A DNA stretch of 51,120 nucleotides from Caldithrix abyssi (GTDB lineage Bacteria; Calditrichota; Calditrichia; Calditrichales; Calditrichaceae): the NCBI GenBank assembly GCA_011369465.1, contig DRQG01000054.1, forward strand, positions 1 to 51,120. The letters run 5' to 3'. Positions 36,781-44,973 of this stretch are shown here, piece after piece; position 1 is the stretch's first letter; each line of letters starts with the position of its first letter. Below the pieces are notes generated by a model that did not search any database, was not told the origin of the DNA, and saw only the letters and a list, made by a program, of their open reading frames with translations. The position numbers were made by a program, and so were the translations under genes.

Positions 36781-37989
36781 TTAGCTCCCAAAATTATAGA
36801 CAAGCCGAACACCGCCGCGGACAGAATTGTTGAGAATGTCTGTATTCTGGTAATAATTTAAGTTTGCTACCGCCATAAACGATTTCAGGAAGCGATAACG
36901 TAAACGCAGGTAATAGGCTATGGCGGTTTGGCTGTCCGTCTGATCATAAAAGGTATAGTTAACCGGCGCAATACCGCCGCTCACCATAAAATTCTTAGAT
37001 GGCGCATAGTGTCCGCCCAGGGTCAGGCTTAACCGTTTTATATCGGATTCGCCAAAAAGGTAGTTGAAACCAATGTTTAAAAATCGGTATTGATACGTAA
37101 GGTAAGTTACATAATCTTTACGTTCCGATGTCATTGCCACAATCTGATTGAAGTTGATTGTGCTAGTGGTAGAAATTTTGTATTGAATTCCGAGCATGAA
37201 GCGCTCTATTAAATAGGAAAAATCTACTTTGGGAAAATTCCATCCCTGCGGACGGAACAAATAATAATTCAGGCTGATATTGACCCGATCTGCTGCTTTG
37301 CAGAATAAATTCAAGCTTCCGTCGTCTAAGCGGCTATTGGTAAAGTCATACCCATAGTTTCCATTTACTCTTATTTTGAACAGAGTGAAGAAGAAATCCA
37401 TACCGGCTTTGGTTATGTTGCCGTCATAATAATACTTGGCTTTTAAGGAAGCTTTATTCCACGATACCGCCATATCGGCATAGGCCAGGGTTTTTTGGTT
37501 ATCCGAATCATACACCAGACCATAGGGAACATACAGGCCGCCTAAAGCGGAAATGCGAATACGTTGGCCCAGTTTAATGGCAAAGGCGCCGCCATCCACC
37601 GAACCCCTAAACCAACGGCCAAACGGCATAATTCTTCCGAGCTGAATGTTACCAACAGAAAAATCATAGCGTAGAAAGGCCTCATAGATTTTGGTCTGAT
37701 TCAGCCGTTCACCGGTATTGTAACCTGCACTGTCTGAGACTTCCACAAATCCGTCACTCCGCAACGCATTTACCCGGAAACTGAACTTATCCGCAAAATT
37801 GCCGTAGAGGCGTAATTGATTTACACTGCGTAAAAAAGCCTCATCATTACTGATAACCGAAATGTTTTTAGCGTTGTCGCTGTTCCAAAACGGTGTTCCC
37901 ATAAAAATACCGGTGGAGAAGCTGCCTTTTATATCTCCGGCCAGCAATATGGTTGGCAGGAGCGAAAATAAAATAATAAAAGTTTTCAT
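36781..37989 (-). CDS. Outer-membrane beta-barrel next to 12-haem cytochrome
   Basis: A 402-aa outer-membrane protein with a signal peptide (MKTFIILFSLLPTILLAG) and alternating strands to a final Phe-Gly-Ser (VYNFGS). Size fits a barrel of about 16 strands, well below the roughly 700 aa of MtrB-type conduits. The stop codon is 3 bp from the next gene, the 12-haem cytochrome, so the two are co-translated. It could be the porin half of a compact electron conduit or an independent porin. Confidence 0.7.
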   Translation of the reverse strand: MKTFIILFSLLPTILLAGDIKGSFSTGIFMGTPFWNSDNAKNISVISNDEAFLRSVNQLRLYGNFADKFSFRVNALRSDGFVEVSDSAGYNTGERLNQTKIYEAFLRYDFSVGNIQLGRIMPFGRWFRGSVDGGAFAIKLGQRIRISALGGLYVPYGLVYDSDNQKTLAYADMAVSWNKASLKAKYYYDGNITKAGMDFFFTLFKIRVNGNYGYDFTNSRLDDGSLNLFCKAADRVNISLNYYLFRPQGWNFPKVDFSYLIERFMLGIQYKISTTSTINFNQIVAMTSERKDYVTYLTYQYRFLNIGFNYLFGESDIKRLSLTLGGHYAPSKNFMVSGGIAPVNYTFYDQTDSQTAIAYYLRLRYRFLKSFMAVANLNYYQNTDILNNSVRGGVRLVYNFGS

Positions 37990-38027
37990 TTTGATTTTTC
38001 CATTTGCGTACTATTATTGGAAAATAT

Positions 38028-38056
38028 AAGCAAGCAAGGTTAGCCCTTGCTTGCTT
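38028..38056 (-). terminator. 12-bp hairpin between rhodanese and barrel genes
   Basis: AAGCAAGCAAGG and CCTTGCTTGCTT pair around a 5-nt loop. On the minus strand it is followed by TATATTTT. It lies 17 bp after the rhodanese stop and could be an attenuator that lowers expression of the downstream barrel and cytochromes, or an mRNA-end stabiliser. Confidence 0.6.
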
Positions 38057-38072
38057 AAAAAATATCGTCTGA

Positions 38073-39005
38073 TTAATTACCCCAGGGTTTCGGCCATTTA
38101 TGCCCCGGTAAAACGTCATATATCATGGCATTTGTTCCGAATTTAATGGACTTAACATCATAGCCTAAAACCTTAAGATACGCAATCGTGGCTGCTGCGG
38201 TTTGGCCAGTCCAGCAGTACAGGATATTGTCACCGGCCGGGTCAAACGCCTTCAGGTTTTCGGTAGTTTTTATTGTTAGTGGAGTAAGCTGATAAGCTCC
38301 GTTTATATGACCAAGTGTAGTGTAATCGGTCTCACTCCAGTAATTCATAATATTGTAATCTTCGCGGTTGGCCATAACATCATCTGCAGATATCAGCATC
38401 CCATCATTCCAGGCGTCAATGGCCGCTTGAATTCTGGCGTCCAGAATATCTTCGGCTTCTGTCTTACCGGTGTTCAATTCCGGATAGTCAAATTCGGGTA
38501 AAGCCGGCGAGGCTGTAGTCACCCAATTGGGATCGCTTGCGAATTTATTGGAGCAGTTAGCGGTCCATTTATCCAAAGAAGCATCATAAATGCTCATACC
38601 GAATTTGAGCACATACGCATCATATCCTTTTAAACGTAACAGCATGTGCGCGAAAGATGCGGTTTGGCCAGTGTAACAAACCACAAGAATATCTTTGGTG
38701 GCGTCTTTAACCTTATCGAACATATTGTCTAAGGTGGCATTCACAGCATCCGGAATATGAAGCGCATTAAAATCTGCCTCCGAACGAAGGTCCAAAACAA
38801 AATAGTCAGCGGTGTTAATGTCGCTAAGGTTTACGATCCATCCACTGAGGTTATTTACCCATCCCTGATAATCCGCATCTCCGCTTTCGAGGTATTTAAC
38901 CAATACCTCAAATTCATTCACCTGGGGTTGTTCTTCGGTTGAACTGCTGCAACCGAAAAAGACAAGTAACGAGACGATTAGTAATAAAGGCATAATTTTT
39001 TTCAT
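38073..39005 (-). CDS. Lipoprotein with two rhodanese-like domains
   Basis: A 310-aa predicted lipoprotein (lipobox VFFGC near residue 19) with two rhodanese-type domains. The first (about 55-150) has FVLDLRSEADFNALHIPDA and active-site loop VCYTGQTA; the second (about 200-305) has GHINGAYQL and YCWTGQTA. Both keep the catalytic Cys. It could carry sulfane sulfur from thiosulfate or polysulfide to partners outside the inner membrane. It lies between a haem-rich lipoprotein gene (42 bp upstream) and the barrel gene, so it is part of the electron-transfer operon. No CxxCH is present. Confidence 0.85.
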   Translation of the reverse strand: MKKIMPLLLIVSLLVFFGCSSSTEEQPQVNEFEVLVKYLESGDADYQGWVNNLSGWIVNLSDINTADYFVLDLRSEADFNALHIPDAVNATLDNMFDKVKDATKDILVVCYTGQTASFAHMLLRLKGYDAYVLKFGMSIYDASLDKWTANCSNKFASDPNWVTTASPALPEFDYPELNTGKTEAEDILDARIQAAIDAWNDGMLISADDVMANREDYNIMNYWSETDYTTLGHINGAYQLTPLTIKTTENLKAFDPAGDNILYCWTGQTAAATIAYLKVLGYDVKSIKFGTNAMIYDVLPGHKWPKPWGN

Positions 39006-39046
39006 AACACAGCTCCTTCGATTAATTAATACTTGGTAAGAGATTG

Positions 39047-40468
39047 TTATTCCCAGCCATCCGGCAAATTGCCATCCACAACCACGGGGTCATTTGCTTG
39101 CACTTCATCGGGCCACTTTTCCTGTATTTCCGCGCGGAATAGAAAAATCTCTTTGTTCTCCGGCTTTCCAAAACCTTCCTTTGTATGACAATTATTATAA
39201 CAAGGCGAAGCATCGGTTCTTGGCGTCCAGCGCTGGATACTGTGGGGAGAGGCAAATTTCCATGTTGGAATCGTATTGTAATCCGGCAAATTAGCGGATG
39301 CGCTTCCCCAGTTTTCGTATGTATCGGGTGCGATCGGAATATGACGCACCACAGCATATTTCACATCGCTAAAATCTCTATGCGCAGGCAGCGGGTTCAA
39401 ACCGATTTTGAAATCCTCGTGGGGATTATTTTCCTGATAATCCGGATCGGTTTTCCATTCGCCTTTTACATGACATGCAGAACAATTATTATATTTTTGG
39501 GAATGACACACATAACAGGTCATATTATCCATGTGCATGGTATGATATAAATTTATCGTGGCAATAGAATCTGCCGGGTGACAGTCAAAACAGGAAGGAC
39601 GCAAATCGTAGGTATAACGGTCCGTATTATCCGTATCCGTTACCCTGGTGTGCATCTCGGATTGATTATGACAGTCAAAGCAATCCATATATAATGTTTT
39701 AAAATGCACATCCCCCTGGCGTTCTTCCAGCCCTTCTTCTCCGTAAAAATCGAACGCTACGCGCGATCCGTGACAGGCAGTGCAGTTTTTCTCCATATTG
39801 GGTGTTTTTTGAAAACGATGATCATTTACCAATCCCTTCCCGGCACTGTTGGGAATTGAAATATGACAGTCGCCGCAAGTGGCGTGACAGGAGGTACATT
39901 CCCCGTTAAATCCATCCCGGGTGGATTGGGGACATTGATCAAAGGAAGACACTCCGGAGCGTAAGGCGACATATTTACGTTCGCCCCAGAGTTGCTGATG
40001 CAAACTGTTATGATATTCCTCAGCCGTCGAAGTATGACATTCTTCTCCGGCACAGCTGTTGGAAACCTTGCCATCAACGGTTGTAAATTCTGATGGGTCC
40101 TGGATAAGTCCTTTGTGTGCCTTTTCTTTATTATTATTCTGCGTTTTGTCCCCGCCGTGACAGTCCACACAGCTTAATTCTTCAAAGTGGTGATCCAAAT
40201 CGGCAAGATTACCGGAACGAGGCAGTTTAATATACACTTTTTCCCATGGAGCCATGGGAGGCACGTCGCCGCCTCAGCCGCCGCCTCCACCACCGCCACC
40301 GGTGTCTTCTTCCGGCGCTAAGAGTTTCAGTCGTTCTTTGTTGGTGTGGCAATACACACAACCATCATCTCCCACAAAGATATTCTTGCCGGCATTTTCT
40401 TCTTCCAACAACTGTGTACATCCATACAATAACAGGAATAAAAAAAGAATGAATGATTTCTTATACAT
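39047..40468 (-). CDS. Multihaem lipoprotein with in-frame UGA in poly-Gly linker
   Basis: The frame opens at 40468 with MYKKSFILFLFLLLYGC, a lipoprotein signal, passes a first haem motif CVYCH, and enters a run of eight Gly. A TGA at 40274-40276 interrupts, and the same frame resumes with Gly-Gly-Asp and runs to 39047. Read through, it is about 473 codons with nine CxxCH motifs plus CX4CH (CAGEECH) and CX3CH (CYNNCH), so up to 11 haems. Without read-through the first product is a 64-aa monohaem lipoprotein; a GTG at 40264 could start the rest, but with no signal peptide it would not be matured. It heads the leftward operon behind a sigma-54-like promoter. Sequence error, suppression or decay are all possible. 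Confidence 0.8.
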
Positions 40469-40508
40469 TATAAACCTACCTTTTTGTGAAAATTATATCA
40501 TTGCTTAA

Positions 40509-40524
40509 TACAAAAGCCGTGCCA
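40509..40524 (-). promoter_or_regulatory. Sigma-54-type promoter, leftward
   Basis: On the minus strand TGGCACG-GCTT-TTGTA: the -24 box is exact and the -12 box has T in place of C (consensus TTGCA), spacing GG-N10-GT. Transcription would start near 40497, 29 nt before the start codon at 40468. Confidence 0.7.
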
Positions 40525-40610
40525 AAAATACCAGGGTATTCCCATGTTATCTAACCTCAATAAATTCAATGAATTTTAAGTTATATTTTCTTTAAGAGAT
40601 AAAAATTAAC

Positions 40611-40734
40611 GAAACGTGATGTTTCATTTAATACCTTTTTCTTTTATAAACCCAACTGCTATATAATATTTTCATCAAAGAAACATACTGTTTCACTAAA
40701 AAAAATGAAACGGCTTATGAAACATACCTGTTTC
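40611..40734. promoter_or_regulatory. Three GAAAC-N5/6-GTTTC palindromes (likely activator sites)
   Basis: Sites at 40611-40625 (GAAACGTGATGTTTC), 40680-40694 (GAAACATACTGTTTC) and 40719-40734 (GAAACATACCTGTTTC, 6-nt centre), plus a half site GAAAC at 40707-40711. They lie 90-200 bp upstream of the leftward sigma-54 promoter and 360-480 bp from the rightward one, as expected of enhancer sites for an NtrC-like activator, such as the protein at 46665. Binding by that protein is inferred. Confidence 0.7.
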
Positions 40735-41095
40735 CTGCGAACAGTTTATGTTGCTCCATTTATTTACTTTTTGATTTTTTATGTATTGCAAAAATCTTCT
40801 CTACCTGATAAGGGTTGGATTGTTCTTTCTAAAAAACAGTACGGCAACCGATTTATCTTAACCGTTTAAAAAGTGCTTTAAGGGCATTAAACAAAGAGTA
40901 AGCTATTGTTTAATTTTACAACGGTATGTTAAAATTATAAACAACACTAATATCAATGTTTACAAGGCGTTAAAGTTTTGTACGGGAAAAATGTTGTATA
41001 ATTCAACATCCCCGTTTTATTCCGTCTGTTTTATACCACCCTATATCTTATTGATTAATAACAACTTAACTATAATTCAATATTTAATGTTTTTT

Positions 41096-41111
41096 TGGCA
41101 TTGCATTTGAC
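41096..41111 (+). promoter_or_regulatory. Sigma-54-like promoter, rightward
   Basis: TGGCAT-TGCAT-TTGAC matches the consensus TGGCAC-N5-TTGCW except for the last -24 base and the C/A change in the -12 box (GG-N10-GA). Start would be near 41123, 30 nt before the ATG at 41153. Weaker than the leftward one. Confidence 0.45.
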
Positions 41112-41152
41112 TTTGTAAAAGTGAACAGCAAAACAAAACAAGGAGTCACAAA

Positions 41153-41839
41153 ATGGTCTTTATATTAGTTTTCTTAACCGTGGCAGTTTGTATCGCCCTT
41201 AATTATTTCCTTCAGCGGGAAGAACGTGCTTTGAAAGCAACTGAAAAGAAAAAGAAATCACCTATCTTTCTAAGCCCGGATAAAGCATTGTTGCCTATCA
41301 AAAGGAAGGGAGAGCGGTTTTATCACCCCAGTCATTCATGGGTACAAAAGGAAAAAGACGACATCTATTATGTTGGTTTTGATGACCTGATTTCATTTCT
41401 GTTTTCCGATCACATAAAGTTGAAAAACCTTCCTCTCATTGGCGCCAGTTTACCGCAAGGCAGTCCGATTTGGGATGTTTCAGTCAACGGGCACCATATT
41501 TTGCAATTAGCGCCTGTTTCAGGCGAGGTGGTTGATGTTAATCCGGCTTGTTGTCTGGATATGCCCCTGCCCTCCGATCAGGTGGAAAAATCGTGGATTC
41601 TTAAAATAAAAGCGGAACATTTCATAAAAGATGCCAACAATCTCATGTCCGATACTCAGGCAGATATTATGAATAATTCCATTCGTGATGAGATATTCTC
41701 TAAAGCAGTGAAGGGTAACTATGTAAATGATGGCGGTAAATTAGCTCCGGAGTTTGTTGAAAATATGTCGGAAGAAGACTGGCACAAATTTATTCAAAAG
41801 TATTTTCCGCACCAGGAAAAAACAATAACTCAATACTAA
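41153..41839 (+). CDS. Membrane-anchored GcvH-like protein 1
   Basis: A 228-aa protein with an N-terminal membrane helix (residues 1-18) followed by a basic stretch (RALKATEKKKK), so the domain should face the cytoplasm. About 60-160 resemble the glycine-cleavage H fold: YHPSHSWVQKE, YVGFDDL, LAPVSGEVVDVN. The position of the lipoyl Lys in true GcvH is Gly here (VNGHHILQLAPV), so lipoylation is unlikely. The C-terminal DGGKLAPEFVE motif is shared with the protein at 44202. It opens the NrfC/NrfD operon after AGGAG. Paired H-like proteins around NrfCD suggest a structural or redox adaptor role, unknown to me. Confidence 0.7.
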   Translation: MVFILVFLTVAVCIALNYFLQREERALKATEKKKKSPIFLSPDKALLPIKRKGERFYHPSHSWVQKEKDDIYYVGFDDLISFLFSDHIKLKNLPLIGASLPQGSPIWDVSVNGHHILQLAPVSGEVVDVNPACCLDMPLPSDQVEKSWILKIKAEHFIKDANNLMSDTQADIMNNSIRDEIFSKAVKGNYVNDGGKLAPEFVENMSEEDWHKFIQKYFPHQEKTITQY

Positions 41840-41851
41840 AGGAGGTGGAAT

Positions 41852-41944
41852 ATGGTTGCCGTTTTAATGGTGTTTACGATCACCGCGCTTTTGTCTTATG
41901 ACATAATCGCTCATAAAATATTAAAACACAGTAAGGGTTCTTGA
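41852..41944 (+). CDS. 30-aa membrane peptide between GcvH-like and NrfC-like genes
   Basis: Not an ordinary-length gene: 30 codons beginning MVAVLMVFTITALLSYDIIAH and ending in a Lys/His-rich tail (LKHSKGS). A single hydrophobic helix of about 16 residues is present. Translation is supported by an unusually strong GGAGGTGG site 4-11 nt before the ATG and by its place inside the operon, 12 bp after the H-like gene. It may be a small subunit stabilising the quinol complex. Confidence 0.6.
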   Translation: MVAVLMVFTITALLSYDIIAHKILKHSKGS

Positions 41945-42065
41945 AATATTGAATGAATGAATTGTTGGTTTGAAACGACGCCGATATTTGGACTTTGGTG
42001 ATTTATTTTCAATAATTCGCCAATTCAGTAATTCATCATTGCAAACGTAAATGGGGAAACAACAC

Positions 42066-42920
42066 ATGGAACGCAGAGATTTTATAAAAACACTTGGAGT
42101 AATGGGCGGAACAGTTCTTAGCGGTAGAAAACTGCACGCCGAACAAAAAGCTAAGGCGGACGACAAAGAATTTGTAGGCATTCTTGTCGATACGACCCGC
42201 TGCGTTGGCTGCCAGGCTTGCAGCGAAGCCTGTGCCGAAGCCCATGGATTACCGGAGCCTGACCTGGATGAAGAAATCACCATGCAACGTAAAACTTCTA
42301 CAACCCAATGGACGGTGATCCGTGGCGATGAAGACAAAGAAATCTATGTTAAAACACAATGTATGCACTGTAATCAACCGGCCTGCGCTTCGGCGTGTCC
42401 AACCCAGGCTATGTACAAAACACCGGAAGGCCCGGTCATCTGGCGGGAAGATAAATGCATGGGCTGTCGTTTTTGTATGATTTCCTGCCCCTTCGATATT
42501 CCTAAATTCGAATATGACAGTCCCATTCCCAAAATCCAAAAATGTATTATGTGCTGGGATCGTCTGCAGGAAGGTGAAGAACCGGCCTGTACAGAGACTT
42601 GTCCCGAAGAGGCTATTATTTTTGGAAAACGGCGCAATCTTCTCGAAGAAGCGCGTTCGCGAATTTACAATAATCCGGATGATTATGTTCATTATATATA
42701 TGGCGAAAATGAAGCCGGCGGAACCGGATACATATATCTATCTGCCATCCCTTTCGAAGAACTGGGTTTCCGTACAGATATTGATAAAAAAGCATATCCT
42801 GAGTTAACCACCGAATTTCTATACAGTGTACCTGTTATTTTAACTCTGTGGCCTGCATTTTTACTGGCCTTGAATAAAGCCACAAAACCCGACGAAGAAA
42901 ATGAAGAAAGCGAGGATTGA
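42066..42920 (+). CDS. NrfC/DmsB-type ferredoxin subunit with Tat signal
   Basis: About 284 aa. ATG 42066 (GGGGA 8 nt upstream) gives a twin-arginine signal MERRDFIKTLGVMGG, so it is exported folded to the periplasm. Four cluster motifs account for four [4Fe-4S] centres: CVGCQACSEACAE, CMHCNQPACASACP, CMGCRFCMISCP and CIMCW...CTETCP. A hydrophobic C-terminal segment (FLYSVPVILTLWPAFLLAL) may anchor it. It is the electron-carrying partner of the NrfD-like protein whose gene starts 1 bp after its stop. Direction of electron flow cannot be read from sequence. Confidence 0.9.
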   Translation: MERRDFIKTLGVMGGTVLSGRKLHAEQKAKADDKEFVGILVDTTRCVGCQACSEACAEAHGLPEPDLDEEITMQRKTSTTQWTVIRGDEDKEIYVKTQCMHCNQPACASACPTQAMYKTPEGPVIWREDKCMGCRFCMISCPFDIPKFEYDSPIPKIQKCIMCWDRLQEGEEPACTETCPEEAIIFGKRRNLLEEARSRIYNNPDDYVHYIYGENEAGGTGYIYLSAIPFEELGFRTDIDKKAYPELTTEFLYSVPVILTLWPAFLLALNKATKPDEENEESED

Positions 42921-42921
42921 C

Positions 42922-44223
42922 ATGGACGGAGGAAACGGTAAATATCATTTGCTCAAATCCGAATCAAAACGGTTTTTCCGCTTTTTCTTAAGCGAGCTTA
43001 AACCCAAAGGACCTCTTTTAACTCCATTTAATATTGTCGCTGCGATCATCATATCCGTAGGGATGGTCCTTATTGTTATTCGTTTTGCTACCGGCCTGGG
43101 CTCAGTAACCAATTTAAGCCAGGAATTTCCCTGGGGTATCTGGATCGGTTTTGATGTGGTTACGGGAGTTGCCTTTGCCGGCGGCGCTTATGTGCTTACT
43201 TTTATGGTTTATATCCTGCGTCTTGAAAAATATCACTCCGTGGTTCGCATCACCGTTGTAAACGGATTTTTAGCTTACGTGTTTTATGCCGGGGCTCTGC
43301 TGCTGGATTTGGGACGTCCCTGGAACGTAATCAATCCCATCATCGGTAATAACTTCGGCGTTAGCTCGGTTATGTTTCTGGTGGCTTGGCATTTTATGCT
43401 GTATATGATGGCAGAATTTGTTGAGTTTTCGCCGGCGGTTGCCGAATGGCTGGGCTGGAAACGCATTCATAAGGTGCTTAGTTCTCTTACCCTTGCTGCG
43501 GTTATATTCGGTATTACGCTTTCCACTTTGCATCAATCCGGTCTTGGCGCATTATTCTTAATGGCCAAAAACAAAATTCATCCGCTATGGTATTCTGAAT
43601 TCATTCCCATTCTCTTCTTTGTTTCCAGTATTTTTGCCGGGCTGTCCATGGTCATATTCGAAGGAAGCATCAGTCATAAGGTATTTCGTCATCGTTTAAG
43701 CAGAGAGGCTCACGAAAAACACGATGATATAGTGTTGGGTCTGGGACGTATTTGCGCCGGAACGATGTTTGTATATTTCTTTTTGAAAGTGCTTGTTTTT
43801 CTGCACGGACAACACTGGTCATATCTCGATACGCCCTGGGGTTATTGGTTTTTAGTGGAGATTATAGGTTTTGTTGTTGTGCCCGGGGGATTATACACGC
43901 AAGCCGTGCGCACTCGTAATATTTCACTTATAAAAATTGCTTCGGGAATCACACTGGCGGGTATTATCCTTAACCGGCTCAATGTTTCTGTGATCGCTTT
44001 TAAATGGTATGCACCGCACCACTATATTCCCCATTGGATGGAAATCTGGATAACACTTACCGTTGTATTTGCCGAACTGATCGTTTTGCGCTGGATTGTT
44101 AACCGCATGCCTATCTTGAGTGATCCGCCGGCCTGGGCGCAGAAGAAAAAAGAGCTAAAAAGAACGATAAAATATATCCCATTAGAAGAGGAGAAAGAAG
44201 AATGGACAGTTTCCACTATGTAG
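42922..44223 (+). CDS. NrfD/HybB-type membrane quinol oxidoreductase subunit
   Basis: About 433 aa with roughly nine or ten membrane helices. I chose the ATG at 42922, with GAGG 6 nt upstream; an ATG at 42901 lies inside the NrfC-like gene. Characteristic stretches are ELKPKGPLLTPFNIVAA, QEFPWGIWIGFDVVTGVAFAGGAYVLTF, LLLDLGRPWN and HQSGLGALFLMA. Members bind menaquinol at the periplasmic side and pass electrons to the ferredoxin subunit. The 3' end overlaps the second H-like gene by 22 bp. Confidence 0.9.
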   Translation: MDGGNGKYHLLKSESKRFFRFFLSELKPKGPLLTPFNIVAAIIISVGMVLIVIRFATGLGSVTNLSQEFPWGIWIGFDVVTGVAFAGGAYVLTFMVYILRLEKYHSVVRITVVNGFLAYVFYAGALLLDLGRPWNVINPIIGNNFGVSSVMFLVAWHFMLYMMAEFVEFSPAVAEWLGWKRIHKVLSSLTLAAVIFGITLSTLHQSGLGALFLMAKNKIHPLWYSEFIPILFFVSSIFAGLSMVIFEGSISHKVFRHRLSREAHEKHDDIVLGLGRICAGTMFVYFFLKVLVFLHGQHWSYLDTPWGYWFLVEIIGFVVVPGGLYTQAVRTRNISLIKIASGITLAGIILNRLNVSVIAFKWYAPHHYIPHWMEIWITLTVVFAELIVLRWIVNRMPILSDPPAWAQKKKELKRTIKYIPLEEEKEEWTVSTM

Positions 44224-44900
44224 ATCTCTTTGCTACCAAAGGCATTGAGTATATCCTAATATTAGGATTCTTGGCCGTTTTGGTTTGGTATTGGAGGTAC
44301 CTGAACAAGCCCGTTGTCAGCGGGGCTAAAGCCGTTCGTGAAAAAATAAAAACCACTATGGTAGATTGGTTTGTCCTTGCCAACGATTTCTATTATCACC
44401 CGGGGCATACCTGGGCGGTGCCGGAGCAAGAGGGTGTGCTGCGTGTGGGTGTTGACGACTTTGCCCAAAAATTAGTTGGCAAACCGTCTGCCATAGAACT
44501 GCCCACGGTAGGTGAGCATCTGGTACAGGGCGATGTGGGCTGGAAGATGAAGGTGGACTCTAAGACAATCGACGTGCTGTCACCAGCCAATGGTGAAGTT
44601 ATTGCGGTTAACGAACGTGTTCTTCAATCACCGAATCTAATTAATGAAGACCCGTATAAAAACGGATGGCTGTTAAAAATTAAGACTCCGCAAATGAAAG
44701 CCAATCTGAAAAATCTGCTTAACGGCAATATGGCTCGTGCCTGGATGGAATATACCACACATCAAATCAGCCGTACACTTTCCAACGATACTGTTCCGGT
44801 TTTGCAGGATGGCGGTAAAATTGTTCCGGGGTTTGCCAAAGAAATAGAACCGCAAAACTGGGATAAACTCGCCCGGCATTTTTTACTGACGGATGATTAG
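44202..44900 (+). CDS. Membrane-anchored GcvH-like protein 2
   Basis: A 232-aa paralogue of the protein at 41153. A membrane helix at about 15-30 (EYILILGFLAVLVWYW) is followed by basic residues, so the rest faces the cytoplasm. The H-fold runs from YYHPGHTWAVPEQE through LPTVGEHLVQGD to LSPANGEVIAVNERV and NEDPYKNGWLLKI. A Lys (VDSKTIDVL) lies one residue off the usual lipoyl position, so modification is uncertain. It ends with DGGKIVPGFAKEI, the motif shared with H-like 1. Its start lies inside the NrfD-like gene, and a terminator follows. Confidence 0.75.
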   Translation: MDSFHYVDLFATKGIEYILILGFLAVLVWYWRYLNKPVVSGAKAVREKIKTTMVDWFVLANDFYYHPGHTWAVPEQEGVLRVGVDDFAQKLVGKPSAIELPTVGEHLVQGDVGWKMKVDSKTIDVLSPANGEVIAVNERVLQSPNLINEDPYKNGWLLKIKTPQMKANLKNLLNGNMARAWMEYTTHQISRTLSNDTVPVLQDGGKIVPGFAKEIEPQNWDKLARHFLLTDD

Positions 44901-44924
44901 TTCTAACTTAAATTCATATACATG

Positions 44925-44951
44925 GGGTGGAGAGGATATCCACCCTTTTTT
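44925..44951 (+). terminator. Rho-independent terminator after NrfCD operon
   Basis: GGGTGGA-GAGGATA-TCCACCC followed by TTTTTT (44946-44951), 25 bp after the H-like 2 stop. The histidine kinase gene downstream therefore needs read-through or its own promoter. Confidence 0.85.
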
Positions 44952-44973
44952 AATATAAAATTGAAAACCTTCT

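Larger units (their letters stand above)
40469..41152. promoter_or_regulatory. Divergent control region of the electron-transfer island
   Basis: This 684-bp region has no gene. It holds two outward sigma-54-like promoters and a set of palindromes listed separately, plus an ATGTTG-N7-CAACAT inverted repeat at 40991-41009. Both flanking start codons lie about 30 nt from their predicted transcription starts. The remainder is AT-rich. Confidence 0.65.

Noticed and set aside
40240-40276. Selenocysteine at the poly-Gly UGA
   Set aside because: I see no convincing SECIS-like stem just after the UGA, and Sec in a Gly linker has no obvious role; left open only as a check.
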